In this document: positions 8,575 to 17,474 of the stretch, one piece after another
How positions within the stretch are numbered: position 1 is the first letter of the stretch
Layout of the letters: the number at the start of each line of letters is the position of its first letter
Source: Kiritimatiellia bacterium
Lineage (GTDB): Bacteria; Verrucomicrobiota; Kiritimatiellia; RFP12; UBA1067
Direction of reading: 5' to 3'
DNA length: 42,470 nucleotides
Assembly: GCA_900767325.1 (NCBI GenBank)
Contig: CAAFYT010000053.1
Coordinates: forward strand, 1 to 42,470
The notes under the pieces: model-generated
What the model was told of the DNA's origin: nothing
The model's input: the letters and a program-made list of their open reading frames with translations, nothing else
The model's database searches: none
Translations under genes and position numbers: made by a program

Positions 8575-9240
8575 ATGAGTGGAGTGTCTACACGTTTGGC
8601 GATTTTCATAGTCGCTGGAGTCTGCTTCTGCGGGTGCCAGTCGATCGTCGACGCATTTTCGGGCGAGGGCGAGGCCGTCAGCCAGGAAACCGTGGCGAAG
8701 TGGTGGGAAGGGCCGCGCATCCAGCCGGGAATCGTGCTGATCATCCAGGTCGGCACGGTGGCGCAGCCGCCGACGCAGATGGAGGTGATGGTCGATCAGA
8801 ACGGCGACATCACGCTGCCGCTTCTTCTCCAGAATCCCGTGGCGTGCGATGGGCTGACGCTCGACGCGCTCAAGCAGAAGCTGATCAAGGAGTATTCCGT
8901 CTATTTGCGCCAGCCGATGGTGACGGTGACGTTCGCGCCGTACGACGGCAAGGGCGTCTCGCCGTGGGGAACGGTCACGGTTCTGGGCGAAGTGGCGCGG
9001 CCGGGGCCTGTGAACATGCCGGCGACGATGGATCTGACGGTGACGAAGGTTCTGCAGGAGGCGGGCGGCGTGAAGCCCTTCGCCGACAAGAGGAACATCC
9101 GGGTGACGCGTTGCGACAAGGATGGAAAGCAGACGCGCACGTATGTGGATCTCAACGAAATCGGGAAAGACGGTCGGATCGACAAGGACATGCCGCTCAA
9201 GGCGGGCGATGTGATCTGGGTTCCCGAGGGCTGGTATTGA
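8575..9240 (+). CDS. Wza-type polysaccharide export lipoprotein
   Basis: 221 residues. ATG 8575 begins a lipoprotein signal (LAIFIVAGVCFCGCQS, lipid-attached cysteine in the CGC region). An upstream frame extension to 8461 would precede the promoter. Residues about 50-125 fit the Poly_export domain (IQPGIVLIIQVG, VDQNGDITLPLL, LKQKLIKEY). Residues about 128-215 fit an SLBB domain (VTVLGEVARPGPVNMP, LQEAGGVKPFADKRNIRV, LKAGDVIWVPE). Members form the outer-membrane or periplasmic channel for capsule and exopolysaccharide. This copy is shorter than E. coli Wza and has one SLBB domain, typical of non-enteric EPS systems. It is first gene of the EPS operon. Confidence 0.9.
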   Translation: MSGVSTRLAIFIVAGVCFCGCQSIVDAFSGEGEAVSQETVAKWWEGPRIQPGIVLIIQVGTVAQPPTQMEVMVDQNGDITLPLLLQNPVACDGLTLDALKQKLIKEYSVYLRQPMVTVTFAPYDGKGVSPWGTVTVLGEVARPGPVNMPATMDLTVTKVLQEAGGVKPFADKRNIRVTRCDKDGKQTRTYVDLNEIGKDGRIDKDMPLKAGDVIWVPEGWY

Positions 9241-9265
9241 TGTCGTAAACTGGAGGTAAGAGAAA

Positions 9266-10216
9266 ATGAAGAAAATTCTAATTGTTGCAGTGGCGGGGCT
9301 CATGGGTGTTATGAGCGCGGTTGCCGCACAGATGTCGCTTGCCGATGCGCGCGCGCAGATCGACAAGGCGATCGAGAACAAGGAGCTCATGACTTCGATC
9401 TTCAAGCAGCTCTCGGCTGCCGATCAGAAGCAGTTCCTCAACGAGGTCAACGCCGCGATCGGCAAGCTCTCGGGAACGAAGGAGGAGCTGGCGGCGCTTT
9501 ATCTCACCGCCAACCGCGTGGCGCTTACGTCGGCGGCGCCGGACAATCTGAAGGCGCTTACGGCCGAGATGTTCGCCACGGTTCCGCACGATGCGCTGAC
9601 GGCGATCTGCGAGACGTTCTCGAAGGATCTCTTCGGGCGCGACAGCAATCCGAATCTCAAGGTGAGCGATGAGGATTTCACCAAGATCTCGCTCGATCTC
9701 ATGAAGGTCGTCAACGAGCGTACGGCCGAGACCGACAATCCCTCCACGCGCAGCGCACTCGCGATCCTCATGCTTCTCAAGGCATCGAACGGAACTCCCG
9801 AGGGTCTGCAGGAGAAGCTCATCGAGACCCTGAAGGACGATGATGCGAAGGATCTGGCGAAGAACGAGTGGATTCCCCACGCGCTGGTGAAGAAGGACGA
9901 GGATCGGAAGCCCGACTACGATCCGATTCTCGCCTCCGCCGACTTCGGGCGTCGCCCCGATCTCGACTTCGTGCTCGTCATCGTCGGGCCGCAGCACCTC
10001 GATTCAGTCCTCGCCGACCTGATCGGCAAGAACACGGGGCCTGAGGCGCTTTCGTCCGTCCGTACGCCTGTTGTGGACGCGGTGCAGAATCCGCTCCGCC
10101 ATCAGATTCCCACGCTGAGCGGCGACATCTTCGATTCGGGCATGATTGGGCCGCAGCCGGGGGGCGACATTCCGGAGGAGCCGAAGCCCTACGAGTGGCA
10201 ATCGACACGGTATTGA
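9266..10216 (+). CDS. Periplasmic protein of unknown function in the EPS locus
   Basis: 316 residues with a signal peptide (MKKILIVAVAGLMGVMSAVAA, then QMSLADARAQ). A strong GGAGG precedes ATG 9266 by 10 nt. The N-terminal 170 residues are mostly helical with heptad-like spacing (SLADARAQIDKAIENKELM, FKQLSAADQKQFLNEVNAAIGKL). The C-terminus is proline- and glycine-rich (GPQPGGDIPEEPKPYEW). No catalytic motif is visible. Its place between the Wza-type lipoprotein and the outer-membrane barrel suggests a helper of polysaccharide export or a periplasmic linker. This is positional inference only. Confidence 0.75.
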   Translation: MKKILIVAVAGLMGVMSAVAAQMSLADARAQIDKAIENKELMTSIFKQLSAADQKQFLNEVNAAIGKLSGTKEELAALYLTANRVALTSAAPDNLKALTAEMFATVPHDALTAICETFSKDLFGRDSNPNLKVSDEDFTKISLDLMKVVNERTAETDNPSTRSALAILMLLKASNGTPEGLQEKLIETLKDDDAKDLAKNEWIPHALVKKDEDRKPDYDPILASADFGRRPDLDFVLVIVGPQHLDSVLADLIGKNTGPEALSSVRTPVVDAVQNPLRHQIPTLSGDIFDSGMIGPQPGGDIPEEPKPYEWQSTRY

Positions 10217-10239
10217 TTTTTTAGATGGAGTGAACGAAA

Positions 10240-11508
10240 ATGAAGAATTCGACTGTTGTATTGGCTTTGGCGCTCGCGGCGATGTTTTCGCTTTCGGCGA
10301 AGGCGGAGTTGCTTGATCGCCCCGCGGGCATTCAGATCGGTCAGCGTATGACGCTGTATCCGTCGGTTGCGTTTTCGATCGGGTACGATTCCAACCCCGG
10401 TTCGATCCATGGGCGCAATGGCGGCGATGACGACGGCGGCGATATGATGTTCGTCGTCAGCCCCGCGTTCAACCTGACCTATCGCGCCGAGAAATGGTCG
10501 CTCCTCCTGAACGGCTACTACAACTACACCGGCTACACCAAGTCGGAGTATGCCGAGCAGCACAATCGCCATTCCTATGGCGAGGATCTGCGTTGGAACT
10601 GGGCGAACTCCAGCGGCGGCGAGAAGGGCTGGGCGATCGTTCTCGGCCAGGGCTTCAAGCAGGAGACGATGGCCGACGAATTCACCAGCACCAGCGGCGC
10701 GGGCTATCAGAACGACAGCCGTCAGCTCCAGCTCTCTGGCGCGGTGCAGCGTCAGTTCAACACCGAGTGGCACGGCGACATCAACGCGAGCTACTACTGG
10801 CTCGATTATCTGGACAATGACAATAGCCCAGTCGCTTCGCGGAGCTCCTTCTACGGCTGGCAGCGCTGGAACATCGGCTTTGACGCCGGTTTCGCGCCGT
10901 CGCAGTGGACGGATATCATGATCAACGGCCAGTATCACGGCTACAAGCAGGACAATGTGGATCAGTATGACCTCGACGACAACTCGCAGGGCTACTCGCT
11001 CCAGTTCGGTCTTGGTTCGTACATGACCGAGCGCATCTCCTACCGCGCGTTGATCGGTTGGAGCCGCTTCGAGTACGCGGGCGGCGAGTCGACGAGCGAT
11101 GGCTTCGTCTACACGCTGTCGGGCAACTGGAAGATCGGCGAAACGTGGAACACGATGATCCTCGCCACGAGCTACTACCAGCCGTCCGAGCGTCAGCAGG
11201 CGTCGAAGTCTCGCGTGGATGCGATCGGCTGGGCTCTCTCGAAGAGTCTGGTGAGCGGCAAGCTCACGGCGGCGCTCGACCTGCGTTATCATCGCGATAC
11301 CAACGAGTACATCATGGGCGAGGGCTACGACTACACGATTGACGTGATCACCGGAGCGCTTTCGCTCAACTATTCGTTCAACCGCATTCTCGCGGCCTTC
11401 GTCCGCGGCGAGTATCAGAGATCCTTCAATAGCGAGGACGATTCGCGCAACAATGCGTACGACTATGATCGTTGGCGCGCCACGGTGGGAATTCGCCTCT
11501 CGTACTGA
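10240..11508 (+). CDS. Outer-membrane beta-barrel protein of EPS locus
   Basis: 422 residues with a signal peptide (ALALAAMFSLSAKAE). After it come alternating aromatic strands such as YPSVAFSIGYDSNPG, WSLLLNGYYNYTGYTK, GDINASYYWLDYLD and LRYHRDTNEYIMG. The last strand is RWRATVGIRLSY, ending in the aromatic residue typical of BAM-inserted barrels. Family knowledge: comparable barrels (BBP2 or PEP-CTERM EPS types) occur in exopolysaccharide loci and may act as secretin-like export porins. Twelve to eighteen strands are plausible but I did not count them rigorously. GGAG precedes the ATG, and the TGA is 2 bp from the next GTG. Confidence 0.85.
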   Translation: MKNSTVVLALALAAMFSLSAKAELLDRPAGIQIGQRMTLYPSVAFSIGYDSNPGSIHGRNGGDDDGGDMMFVVSPAFNLTYRAEKWSLLLNGYYNYTGYTKSEYAEQHNRHSYGEDLRWNWANSSGGEKGWAIVLGQGFKQETMADEFTSTSGAGYQNDSRQLQLSGAVQRQFNTEWHGDINASYYWLDYLDNDNSPVASRSSFYGWQRWNIGFDAGFAPSQWTDIMINGQYHGYKQDNVDQYDLDDNSQGYSLQFGLGSYMTERISYRALIGWSRFEYAGGESTSDGFVYTLSGNWKIGETWNTMILATSYYQPSERQQASKSRVDAIGWALSKSLVSGKLTAALDLRYHRDTNEYIMGEGYDYTIDVITGALSLNYSFNRILAAFVRGEYQRSFNSEDDSRNNAYDYDRWRATVGIRLSY

Positions 11509-11510
11509 GC

Positions 11511-12890
11511 GTGTATAGCGTTTTTGCCAAATACGGATTGGCGGCGCATCTCGCCTTGGTGGCGGTCGCGCCGCTCTTCCTATTCCCGTATTGGGGCGAG
11601 GGAACGGTGGCGACCGTTCTCCTGTGGCTTTCGGTCTTTGCGTTCGTCTGGAGCGTGATGGATCCGGAGACGCGCGGGCTTGAGATGCCGCACGAGGCGC
11701 GGCGACGCGTCGTGCGGCGCACGTTTCGGGATCCGCTCTTCTGGACGCTCCTGACGCTGATTTTCCTCACGGGGATCCGCGCGCTCAACAACGGCATCGC
11801 CCTCAAGTACGATGGCGAGATCCAGAAGTGGTATATGGCTGACGCAGGGCTTGATTTCTATCCCGGTTCCGTGGGGGGCGCGGGGTACCTGCCGTTTGCG
11901 ATCACGGTCGCCTTCACGGTTGTCGTATTCGGTTGCCGACAGTCCCTCGGGCGCATTGGTCGCAGCGCCTTCCTCCTGCTTTCGTCCGCGCTGGCGGGGC
12001 TGGCGTCGATCATCGTGCTGATACTGATCAACCAGGGGCATGCGGGGGCTTTGAAGGCGATTACGCTTGGAAATACGGTCTCGTCCTATTTGGGCGTGGC
12101 GATGGGCATCTACTGGCTGCTTGGCACAACGGCTCTCGTAACGGCGTTTGAGAACCGGTGGAACAGGGTGATGCCGTTCTTCGTGCTGTCGATCGGCGGC
12201 ACGGCGGTGGGAATGGTGCTCTTCGCGCCGACCTATGTTTCCATTTGCTTCGCCGGCGCCGAGGTCTTGCTTCTGGGCTATTCGTTTCTCTATGCTGCGA
12301 AGACCTTGCGCGGAACGGGCAACTTCCGCTTTCTGGTCGTTTTCGCCATCTCGTTCGCGCTCATCGCGGCGGCGGCGTATGCGATCATCCCCGAAAAGCT
12401 TCTTCTGCCGCACGTGCAGCCGTTTGCGGACGGGGTGTTCTTCCCGACGGCTTACGGTGAGCTCAAGAACGCGCTCACAGGCATCGCCTTCCGGGCGTGG
12501 AAGACGAATCCGTGGTTTGGCACGGGCGTGGGATCGTTTGCGATCGACATCAGGTTCTTCGCGCAGGCCGAGGATTGGGAGGTTCTGATCCCCCTGTTGA
12601 CGAGCGTACCTTCCGGCTACTGGCAGATGCTGGTCGAGTACGGTATCGTGGGGTGCGTAATCTGGGCGTTGCCGTTTGGCTTCCTTTTCTTCACGTATGG
12701 TGCGCGGTTGGTGCGTTGGGCGAAGCTCGGCGTGCTGACGGAGCCGGCGAGCTGGCTGCTGCCCGTGGCGTTCGGCGCCGTGATCGCGGTCGCGTTTTTC
12801 GATGTTTCGTGGCTGAGACCCGAGGTCATTATTGGTTTAGGAGCGTTGGCGGCGGTTTCGGCCAACGCGTTTCCCAAGGAAAGGAGCTGA
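11511..12890 (+). CDS. O-antigen ligase / Wzy-like polysaccharide polymerase
   Basis: 459 residues from GTG 11511, two bases after the previous stop. A TTG at 11472 in frame would lie inside the barrel gene. About ten to twelve hydrophobic segments are spread along it. The diagnostic region is a large periplasmic loop containing NPWFGTGVGSF at about residues 334-344, the motif shared by WaaL and Wzy-type enzymes. It is followed by MLVEYGIVGCVIW and terminal membrane helices. The protein would polymerise repeat units or ligate polymer at the outer face of the inner membrane. Its position next to Wza, the barrel and Wzc supports polymerase over ligase. Confidence 0.82.
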   Translation: MYSVFAKYGLAAHLALVAVAPLFLFPYWGEGTVATVLLWLSVFAFVWSVMDPETRGLEMPHEARRRVVRRTFRDPLFWTLLTLIFLTGIRALNNGIALKYDGEIQKWYMADAGLDFYPGSVGGAGYLPFAITVAFTVVVFGCRQSLGRIGRSAFLLLSSALAGLASIIVLILINQGHAGALKAITLGNTVSSYLGVAMGIYWLLGTTALVTAFENRWNRVMPFFVLSIGGTAVGMVLFAPTYVSICFAGAEVLLLGYSFLYAAKTLRGTGNFRFLVVFAISFALIAAAAYAIIPEKLLLPHVQPFADGVFFPTAYGELKNALTGIAFRAWKTNPWFGTGVGSFAIDIRFFAQAEDWEVLIPLLTSVPSGYWQMLVEYGIVGCVIWALPFGFLFFTYGARLVRWAKLGVLTEPASWLLPVAFGAVIAVAFFDVSWLRPEVIIGLGALAAVSANAFPKERS

Positions 12891-12893
12891 GTT

Positions 12894-15443
12894 ATGGCGG
12901 ACAAACCGATGTATTACGGAGGTAGCTCTGGAAAGCCGATGTATTACGGGGGCAGCTCCGGGAAGCCAATGTACTACGGGGGCGGCAAGGGGCCGATGTA
13001 CTATGGTGGAGCCGGGCGCAGCTACGGAAAGCCCGCCTACTACGGCACTTCGGCGGCTTATGGAGGCGCGTACGGCGGTGCCTATGGCGGCGCAGCGTAT
13101 GGCGGCTCGTCGAACGGCGGCGAGGACGGCGGATCCATCGTCGGTACGATCACCCTCGGGCGCATGTTGCGCGTCATCTCGCAGCGCTGGCTTTCGGTCT
13201 TCGTCTTCCTGCTGGTCGGATTGATCGTGTCGTTTGCCGTCTATCGCGTGTCGCCGACGATCTACGAGGCGGTGAGCGAATTCACGATGGATATGCGTCG
13301 CTCCTCGGGTGGCATGCGCACGAACAGCGCGCTCGCCGACGCGATGCCCGACTACGGCCCCGACTACGCCACGGTCTTCAATACGCGTATCTCGGATTGG
13401 CGCAGCAGCAAGCTGATCACCAAGGTCGTTCAGCAGTATCGCGCAAGCCACCCGGCCTCGACGGTGGCCGACGAGGAGATCATCGCGGCGCTCGGCAGCT
13501 CCAAGCTCGAGCTTGTGCGCAACTCGCGCATCATCACGATCGCGGTGCGCTCCAAGACGCCGGCGTTGTGCGCGGCGCTGGCCAACGCCTATGCGGAATC
13601 GATCGAATCGTTCACCGACGAGGAGAACAAGGTGCGCTGCGACAAGGCGGTTACGCAGATCCACGGCAATGTGGAGAAGAAGCGTCGCGAGGCGGAGAAG
13701 CTGGCGAAGAACCTGACGGACTTCCGCTCCGAGCACAAGGTCGACAACCTCCGCTCCACCAAGGAGATGGTCTCGCAGAGCCTGCAGTCGACCACGTCCG
13801 ACATTCTTTCGCTGGAGAGCGAGGAGACGCAGCTGATCGAATGGGAGAAGATGCTGGCGCAGGTCCAGCAGGATCCCTCCAGCTACGGCAACCTCTCGAC
13901 CGGCGTGCCGCGCGCGCAGGAGATCGCAACGGAGTTTCGCGCCTATCAGGACGCCGAGGGCGAGTTCCAGAAGCTGATGTTCGTCTACACCGAGAGCCAC
14001 CCCGAGGTGATCTCGGCGAAGAATGCGTTGGAGCTGGCGAAGAAGCGCTTCCTCGATGCGGCGGCGCGGGCTCTGCTGACGGGTCGCTCAACGCTGAAGG
14101 TCACGCGCAACCAGCTCGCGAACCTGCGCGCCAAGCAGGAGAGTCTGCAGAACGAACTCGCTTCGCTCGAGCAGCAGGTGGTGTTGGCGGAGTCGGGGCT
14201 GAAGCAGCTCGACGCGGAGTATGAAGTCGCCAATCGCCTGCTGGAAGGGCTTATCCTTGAAGAGAACAAGGCGCGTATCGAAGCCGAGTCAAACAATGAG
14301 ATCGGGCGCGTGGGGCGGCCTGCGGGCGTTCCGTCGAAGCCCGTGCTGCCGAACCCCGTGCTGATCTTCGGCGCGGGCATCGTGCTGTCGCTCGGCCTCG
14401 GCATCCTCTTCGTGCTGATCGTCGACAACCTGGAGGATACGGTGGTGAACCTCGCGGACATCGAAGGGCGACTTGCGCTCAAGGTGCTTGCCGTTCTGCC
14501 GCACGTGCGCCGCAAGAAGCGCGAGGAGGTGGCGAAGTTCCTGATCGAGGACAAGTATTCGCAGTTCTCGGAGTCGATCGCGGCGCTTCGCAATCTTCTG
14601 GATTCGCCACGCTACGAGTCGCTCACGCATTGCGTGTTGATCATCTCGACCCAGCCGGGCGAAGGCAAGACGATCACCTCGACCTCGTTGGCGATCTCCT
14701 ACGCGCAGGCGGGCCGCAAGGTGCTTCATGTCGATTTCGACTTGCGTCGTCCGCGTCTCGCCCGCATCTGGGGCATTGAGTTCAAGGACAATTCGCGCAG
14801 TTTCTCGCATGTGTTGCAGGGGGCCAACGGCCAATCGATCGACTTCGCCGCGCTCGTCCATCCGTCCTCGCAGCCAGGACTCGACGTGATCGCCTCGAAC
14901 GTTCCGGAGGGCGTTTCCCCCGCTACGATCTTCGGCTCGTCGTCGATTCCCGAGTTCTTCGAGTGGGCGCGGGCGAACTACGATCACATCATCGTCGATT
15001 CGCCGCCGTATGGCATCGTGGGCGATGTGATGTCGCTTGGCGTGCTGGTCGACTCGGTGATCATCATGTGTTGTCCTGATCGCACGCACTTCCGTCCGAT
15101 TCAGCACTGCTCGCGCAGTCTGACGGAGGCGGGAGCGAACATCCTCGGCGCCATCGTCAATGACATCGAGATGTCGAGCGCGGGCGCGTTCGCGCCGCAT
15201 ACTCACCGTCATAAGTACGGCAAGTACAGCAAGTACGGAAAGGAAGGCGACGATGGCTACGGCTATGGCTATGGTTACGGGTATGGCTATGGCTACGGCT
15301 ATCGTCCGAAGAAGCAACTGAAGTTGAAGGGCCAGGAGGACGAGGACGCCGTACCGACGCCCGAGCTTCCGGCGCCGGAGACTGCGGACACGGACGCCTC
15401 GGTTCCAACGGATCAGGAGAAGGGCCAGACCGATGAGAAGTAG
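12894..15443 (+). CDS. Wzc-type co-polymerase / bacterial tyrosine kinase with two Tyr-rich tails
   Basis: 849 residues. AAGGAG precedes ATG. Residues 4-75 are an unusual tyrosine- and glycine-rich stretch with KPMYYGGSSG-like repeats. A Wzz domain follows between membrane segments at about 101-118 and 489-511, with long coiled coils between (about 240-470). The cytoplasmic BY-kinase has Walker A STQPGEGKT (585-593), Walker A' VDFDLRRP (about 613-620) and Walker B IIVDSPP (699-705). The C-terminus has YGKYSKYG and then eight consecutive Gly-Tyr pairs. In Wzc, phosphorylation of a C-terminal tyrosine cluster controls chain length and assembly. An N-terminal cluster on the same cytosolic side is atypical. 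Neighbours support a role in EPS export. Confidence 0.9.
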   Translation: MADKPMYYGGSSGKPMYYGGSSGKPMYYGGGKGPMYYGGAGRSYGKPAYYGTSAAYGGAYGGAYGGAAYGGSSNGGEDGGSIVGTITLGRMLRVISQRWLSVFVFLLVGLIVSFAVYRVSPTIYEAVSEFTMDMRRSSGGMRTNSALADAMPDYGPDYATVFNTRISDWRSSKLITKVVQQYRASHPASTVADEEIIAALGSSKLELVRNSRIITIAVRSKTPALCAALANAYAESIESFTDEENKVRCDKAVTQIHGNVEKKRREAEKLAKNLTDFRSEHKVDNLRSTKEMVSQSLQSTTSDILSLESEETQLIEWEKMLAQVQQDPSSYGNLSTGVPRAQEIATEFRAYQDAEGEFQKLMFVYTESHPEVISAKNALELAKKRFLDAAARALLTGRSTLKVTRNQLANLRAKQESLQNELASLEQQVVLAESGLKQLDAEYEVANRLLEGLILEENKARIEAESNNEIGRVGRPAGVPSKPVLPNPVLIFGAGIVLSLGLGILFVLIVDNLEDTVVNLADIEGRLALKVLAVLPHVRRKKREEVAKFLIEDKYSQFSESIAALRNLLDSPRYESLTHCVLIISTQPGEGKTITSTSLAISYAQAGRKVLHVDFDLRRPRLARIWGIEFKDNSRSFSHVLQGANGQSIDFAALVHPSSQPGLDVIASNVPEGVSPATIFGSSSIPEFFEWARANYDHIIVDSPPYGIVGDVMSLGVLVDSVIIMCCPDRTHFRPIQHCSRSLTEAGANILGAIVNDIEMSSAGAFAPHTHRHKYGKYSKYGKEGDDGYGYGYGYGYGYGYGYRPKKQLKLKGQEDEDAVPTPELPAPETADTDASVPTDQEKGQTDEK
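12903..13050 (+). repeat. In-gene repeats encoding KPMYYGG units
   Basis: Four imperfect copies of an about 30-bp unit encode MYYGG: 10-residue steps for the first three (KPMYYGGSSG, KPMYYGGSSG, KPMYYGGGKG), then PMYYGG, then the degenerate KPAYYG. The codons for the same residues differ (tattac, tactac, tactat), so the repeat is old or maintained by selection at protein level. Confidence 0.85.
15255..15302 (+). repeat. Hexanucleotide array encoding eight Gly-Tyr pairs
   Basis: Eight in-frame GGN-TAY hexamers run without interruption, mostly GGCTAT or GGCTAC. Any gain or loss of a unit keeps frame and changes the number of C-terminal tyrosines of the kinase. Confidence 0.9.
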
Positions 15444-16470
15444 GCGTTGCATCGTCACCGGCGGTTGCGGGTTCATCGGCTCCGCCCTGACGCGGCATCT
15501 CTGCCGCGAGGGGCGCGAGGTGCTCGTGATCGACAAGCTCACCTACGCGGGCGTTCCCGAATCCCTGCGCGAGGTAGAGGGGCGTTACGCGTTCCTGAAA
15601 GCGGACATCTGCGACCAGGCGGCGATGGACAAGGCATTCGCCGAGTTCAAGCCCGACACGATCTTTCATCTGGCGGCCGAAAGCCACGTGGATCGCTCGA
15701 TTGACGGTCCCGGTGAATTCGTGAGGACCAATGTGGTCGGAACGGCTACGCTCCTGCAGGCGGCGCTGGGTTGGTGGCGGCAGCATCCCGATTTCACGTT
15801 TCAGCACATCTCGACCGACGAGGTCTATGGCACTTTGGGCGAGACGGGGTTCTTCACCGAGACGACGCCTTATTCGCCGCATTCGCCCTATTCGGCCTCC
15901 AAGGCGGCTTCGGATCATCTCGTCAGGGCCTGGCACGACACCTATGGGCTGCCGACGCGTCTGACGAACTGCTCGAACAACTACGGTCCCTACCATTTCC
16001 CGGAGAAGCTCATCCCCCTCATCATCCTCAACTGTCTCGACGGCAAGCCGCTGCCGGTCTACGGCAAAGGCGCCAATGTGCGGGACTGGCTCTACGTCGA
16101 GGACCATGTCAAGGCGCTGTGCCTGGTGAACGAGAAGGGCCGGAACGGGGAGACGTACAATGTCGGCGGACACAACGAGCGCACGAATCTTGAGGTTGTG
16201 CAGACGGTTTGCCGCATTCTGGACGAGCTGAAGCCGCGTGCGAACGGTCGTTACGAGGAGCTCATCACCTATGTTGCGGATCGTCCCGGACACGATTTGC
16301 GCTACGCGATCGATCCGACGAAGCTGATGACGGAGCTTGGTTGGAAACCCGAGGAGAACTTCGACACCGGCATTCGCAAGACGGTGGCGTGGTATCTTGA
16401 GAACGACTGGTGGTGGAAACCCATTCACGAGAGAAAGTATTCAGGCGAACGCCTGGGAAGAGGCAAATGA
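15433..16470 (+). CDS. rfbB: dTDP-glucose 4,6-dehydratase
   Basis: 345 residues; converts dTDP-glucose to dTDP-4-keto-6-deoxyglucose, the branch point to rhamnose and other deoxysugars. It is an extended SDR enzyme: NAD-binding TGGCGFIGS (9-17), FHLAAESHVDRSI, the family motif STDEVYG, and catalytic YSASK (about 153-157). The C-terminal substrate region has DRPGHDLRYAIDPTK. Length matches the family. ATG 15433 lies 11 bp inside the kinase gene. Being last in the EPS group it probably supplies a deoxysugar nucleotide for the polymer, but rfbA, rfbC and rfbD are not nearby. Confidence 0.95.
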   Translation: MRSRRCIVTGGCGFIGSALTRHLCREGREVLVIDKLTYAGVPESLREVEGRYAFLKADICDQAAMDKAFAEFKPDTIFHLAAESHVDRSIDGPGEFVRTNVVGTATLLQAALGWWRQHPDFTFQHISTDEVYGTLGETGFFTETTPYSPHSPYSASKAASDHLVRAWHDTYGLPTRLTNCSNNYGPYHFPEKLIPLIILNCLDGKPLPVYGKGANVRDWLYVEDHVKALCLVNEKGRNGETYNVGGHNERTNLEVVQTVCRILDELKPRANGRYEELITYVADRPGHDLRYAIDPTKLMTELGWKPEENFDTGIRKTVAWYLENDWWWKPIHERKYSGERLGRGK

Positions 16471-17474
16471 TGAAGAAGATGAACAAGGCGGAACAGGCGC
16501 GGCTCGATCGCGTGGGTGCGCGATTTGACGCAAGGCGCTACATCAAGGAGGAGATTGCGGCGATTCGCGAGCAGGTCGGCGAAAAGAAGGTTCTGCTGGC
16601 GATGTCGGGCGGTGTGGATTCGTCGGTGTGCGCGGTGCTGTTGCACAAGGCGATCGGCAGGCAATTGACCTGCGTGTTCGTGGACCACGGCTGCATGCGT
16701 CTCAACGAGGCGAAGGAGGTGAAGCGCGTGTTCAAGGGCAAGTTCGGCATCAACCTTGTCCAGATTGACGCGGAGGCGCGGTTCCTCGGGAAGGCGAAGG
16801 GCATCACAGACCCCGAGCTCAAGCGCAAGTGCATCGGCGGCGAATTCATCAAGGTGTTCGAGGAGGAGGCGAAGAAGCTTGGGAAGATCGAATTTCTCGC
16901 CCAGGGCACGATCTATCCGGACATCATCGAATCGGGTGTGGGCGGACACAAGGCGGTGAAGGCGCACCACAACGTCGGAGGGCTCCCGAAGAACATCGGG
17001 TTCGAGGGGCTTGTCGAACCGGTGAAGTATCTGTACAAGGATGAGGTCCGCAAGGTCGGCAAGCTGCTGGGCATCCCCGAAGAAATGGTGATGCGCCAGC
17101 CCTTCCCGGGGCCTGGTCTGGCGGTGCGCTGCCTGGGAGAACTCACAAAGGAGAAGCTTGACATCCTGCGCGCGGCCGACTTCGTGTTCCGGAGCGAGAT
17201 GGCGAAGGCGAAGCTCGACAAAAAAGCCCAGCAGTTCTTTGCGATTATGACCAACGTGAAGTCCGTCGGCGTGAAAAACGGTGCACGGACCTTCGGCTAT
17301 GTGATCGCGATTCGCGCGGTGACGACGAGTCAGTTCGTCAAGGCCGGCATCGTGGAGTTGCCGTTCAAGTTCGTTACGAAGGTTGCGGAGAAGATCGCAA
17401 CCACCGTGAAGGGCGTCAATCGCGTGGTGTGGGATGTCACGCCCAAGCCGCCAGCCACCATCGAGTGGGAGTGA
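16467..17474 (+). CDS. guaA: GMP synthetase ATP-pyrophosphatase subunit, no glutaminase domain
   Basis: 335 residues from ATG 16467 (ATGA overlap with rfbB; AAGAGG ahead). It aligns to the C-terminal two-thirds of GuaA. The PP-loop MSGGVDSS is at about 46-53, FVDHGCMR follows, then AQGTIYPDIIES, RQPFPGPGLAVR, and the C-terminal dimerisation end PPATIEWE. It catalyses XMP + ATP + ammonia to GMP. Usual bacterial GuaA is about 510-530 residues with an N-terminal class I glutamine amidotransferase. That domain is missing here and no separate glutaminase lies next to it. The N-terminal 40 residues form only a helical extension. A separate guaAa-like subunit elsewhere, or use of free ammonia, is likely. 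Confidence 0.92.
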   Translation: MMKKMNKAEQARLDRVGARFDARRYIKEEIAAIREQVGEKKVLLAMSGGVDSSVCAVLLHKAIGRQLTCVFVDHGCMRLNEAKEVKRVFKGKFGINLVQIDAEARFLGKAKGITDPELKRKCIGGEFIKVFEEEAKKLGKIEFLAQGTIYPDIIESGVGGHKAVKAHHNVGGLPKNIGFEGLVEPVKYLYKDEVRKVGKLLGIPEEMVMRQPFPGPGLAVRCLGELTKEKLDILRAADFVFRSEMAKAKLDKKAQQFFAIMTNVKSVGVKNGARTFGYVIAIRAVTTSQFVKAGIVELPFKFVTKVAEKIATTVKGVNRVVWDVTPKPPATIEWE

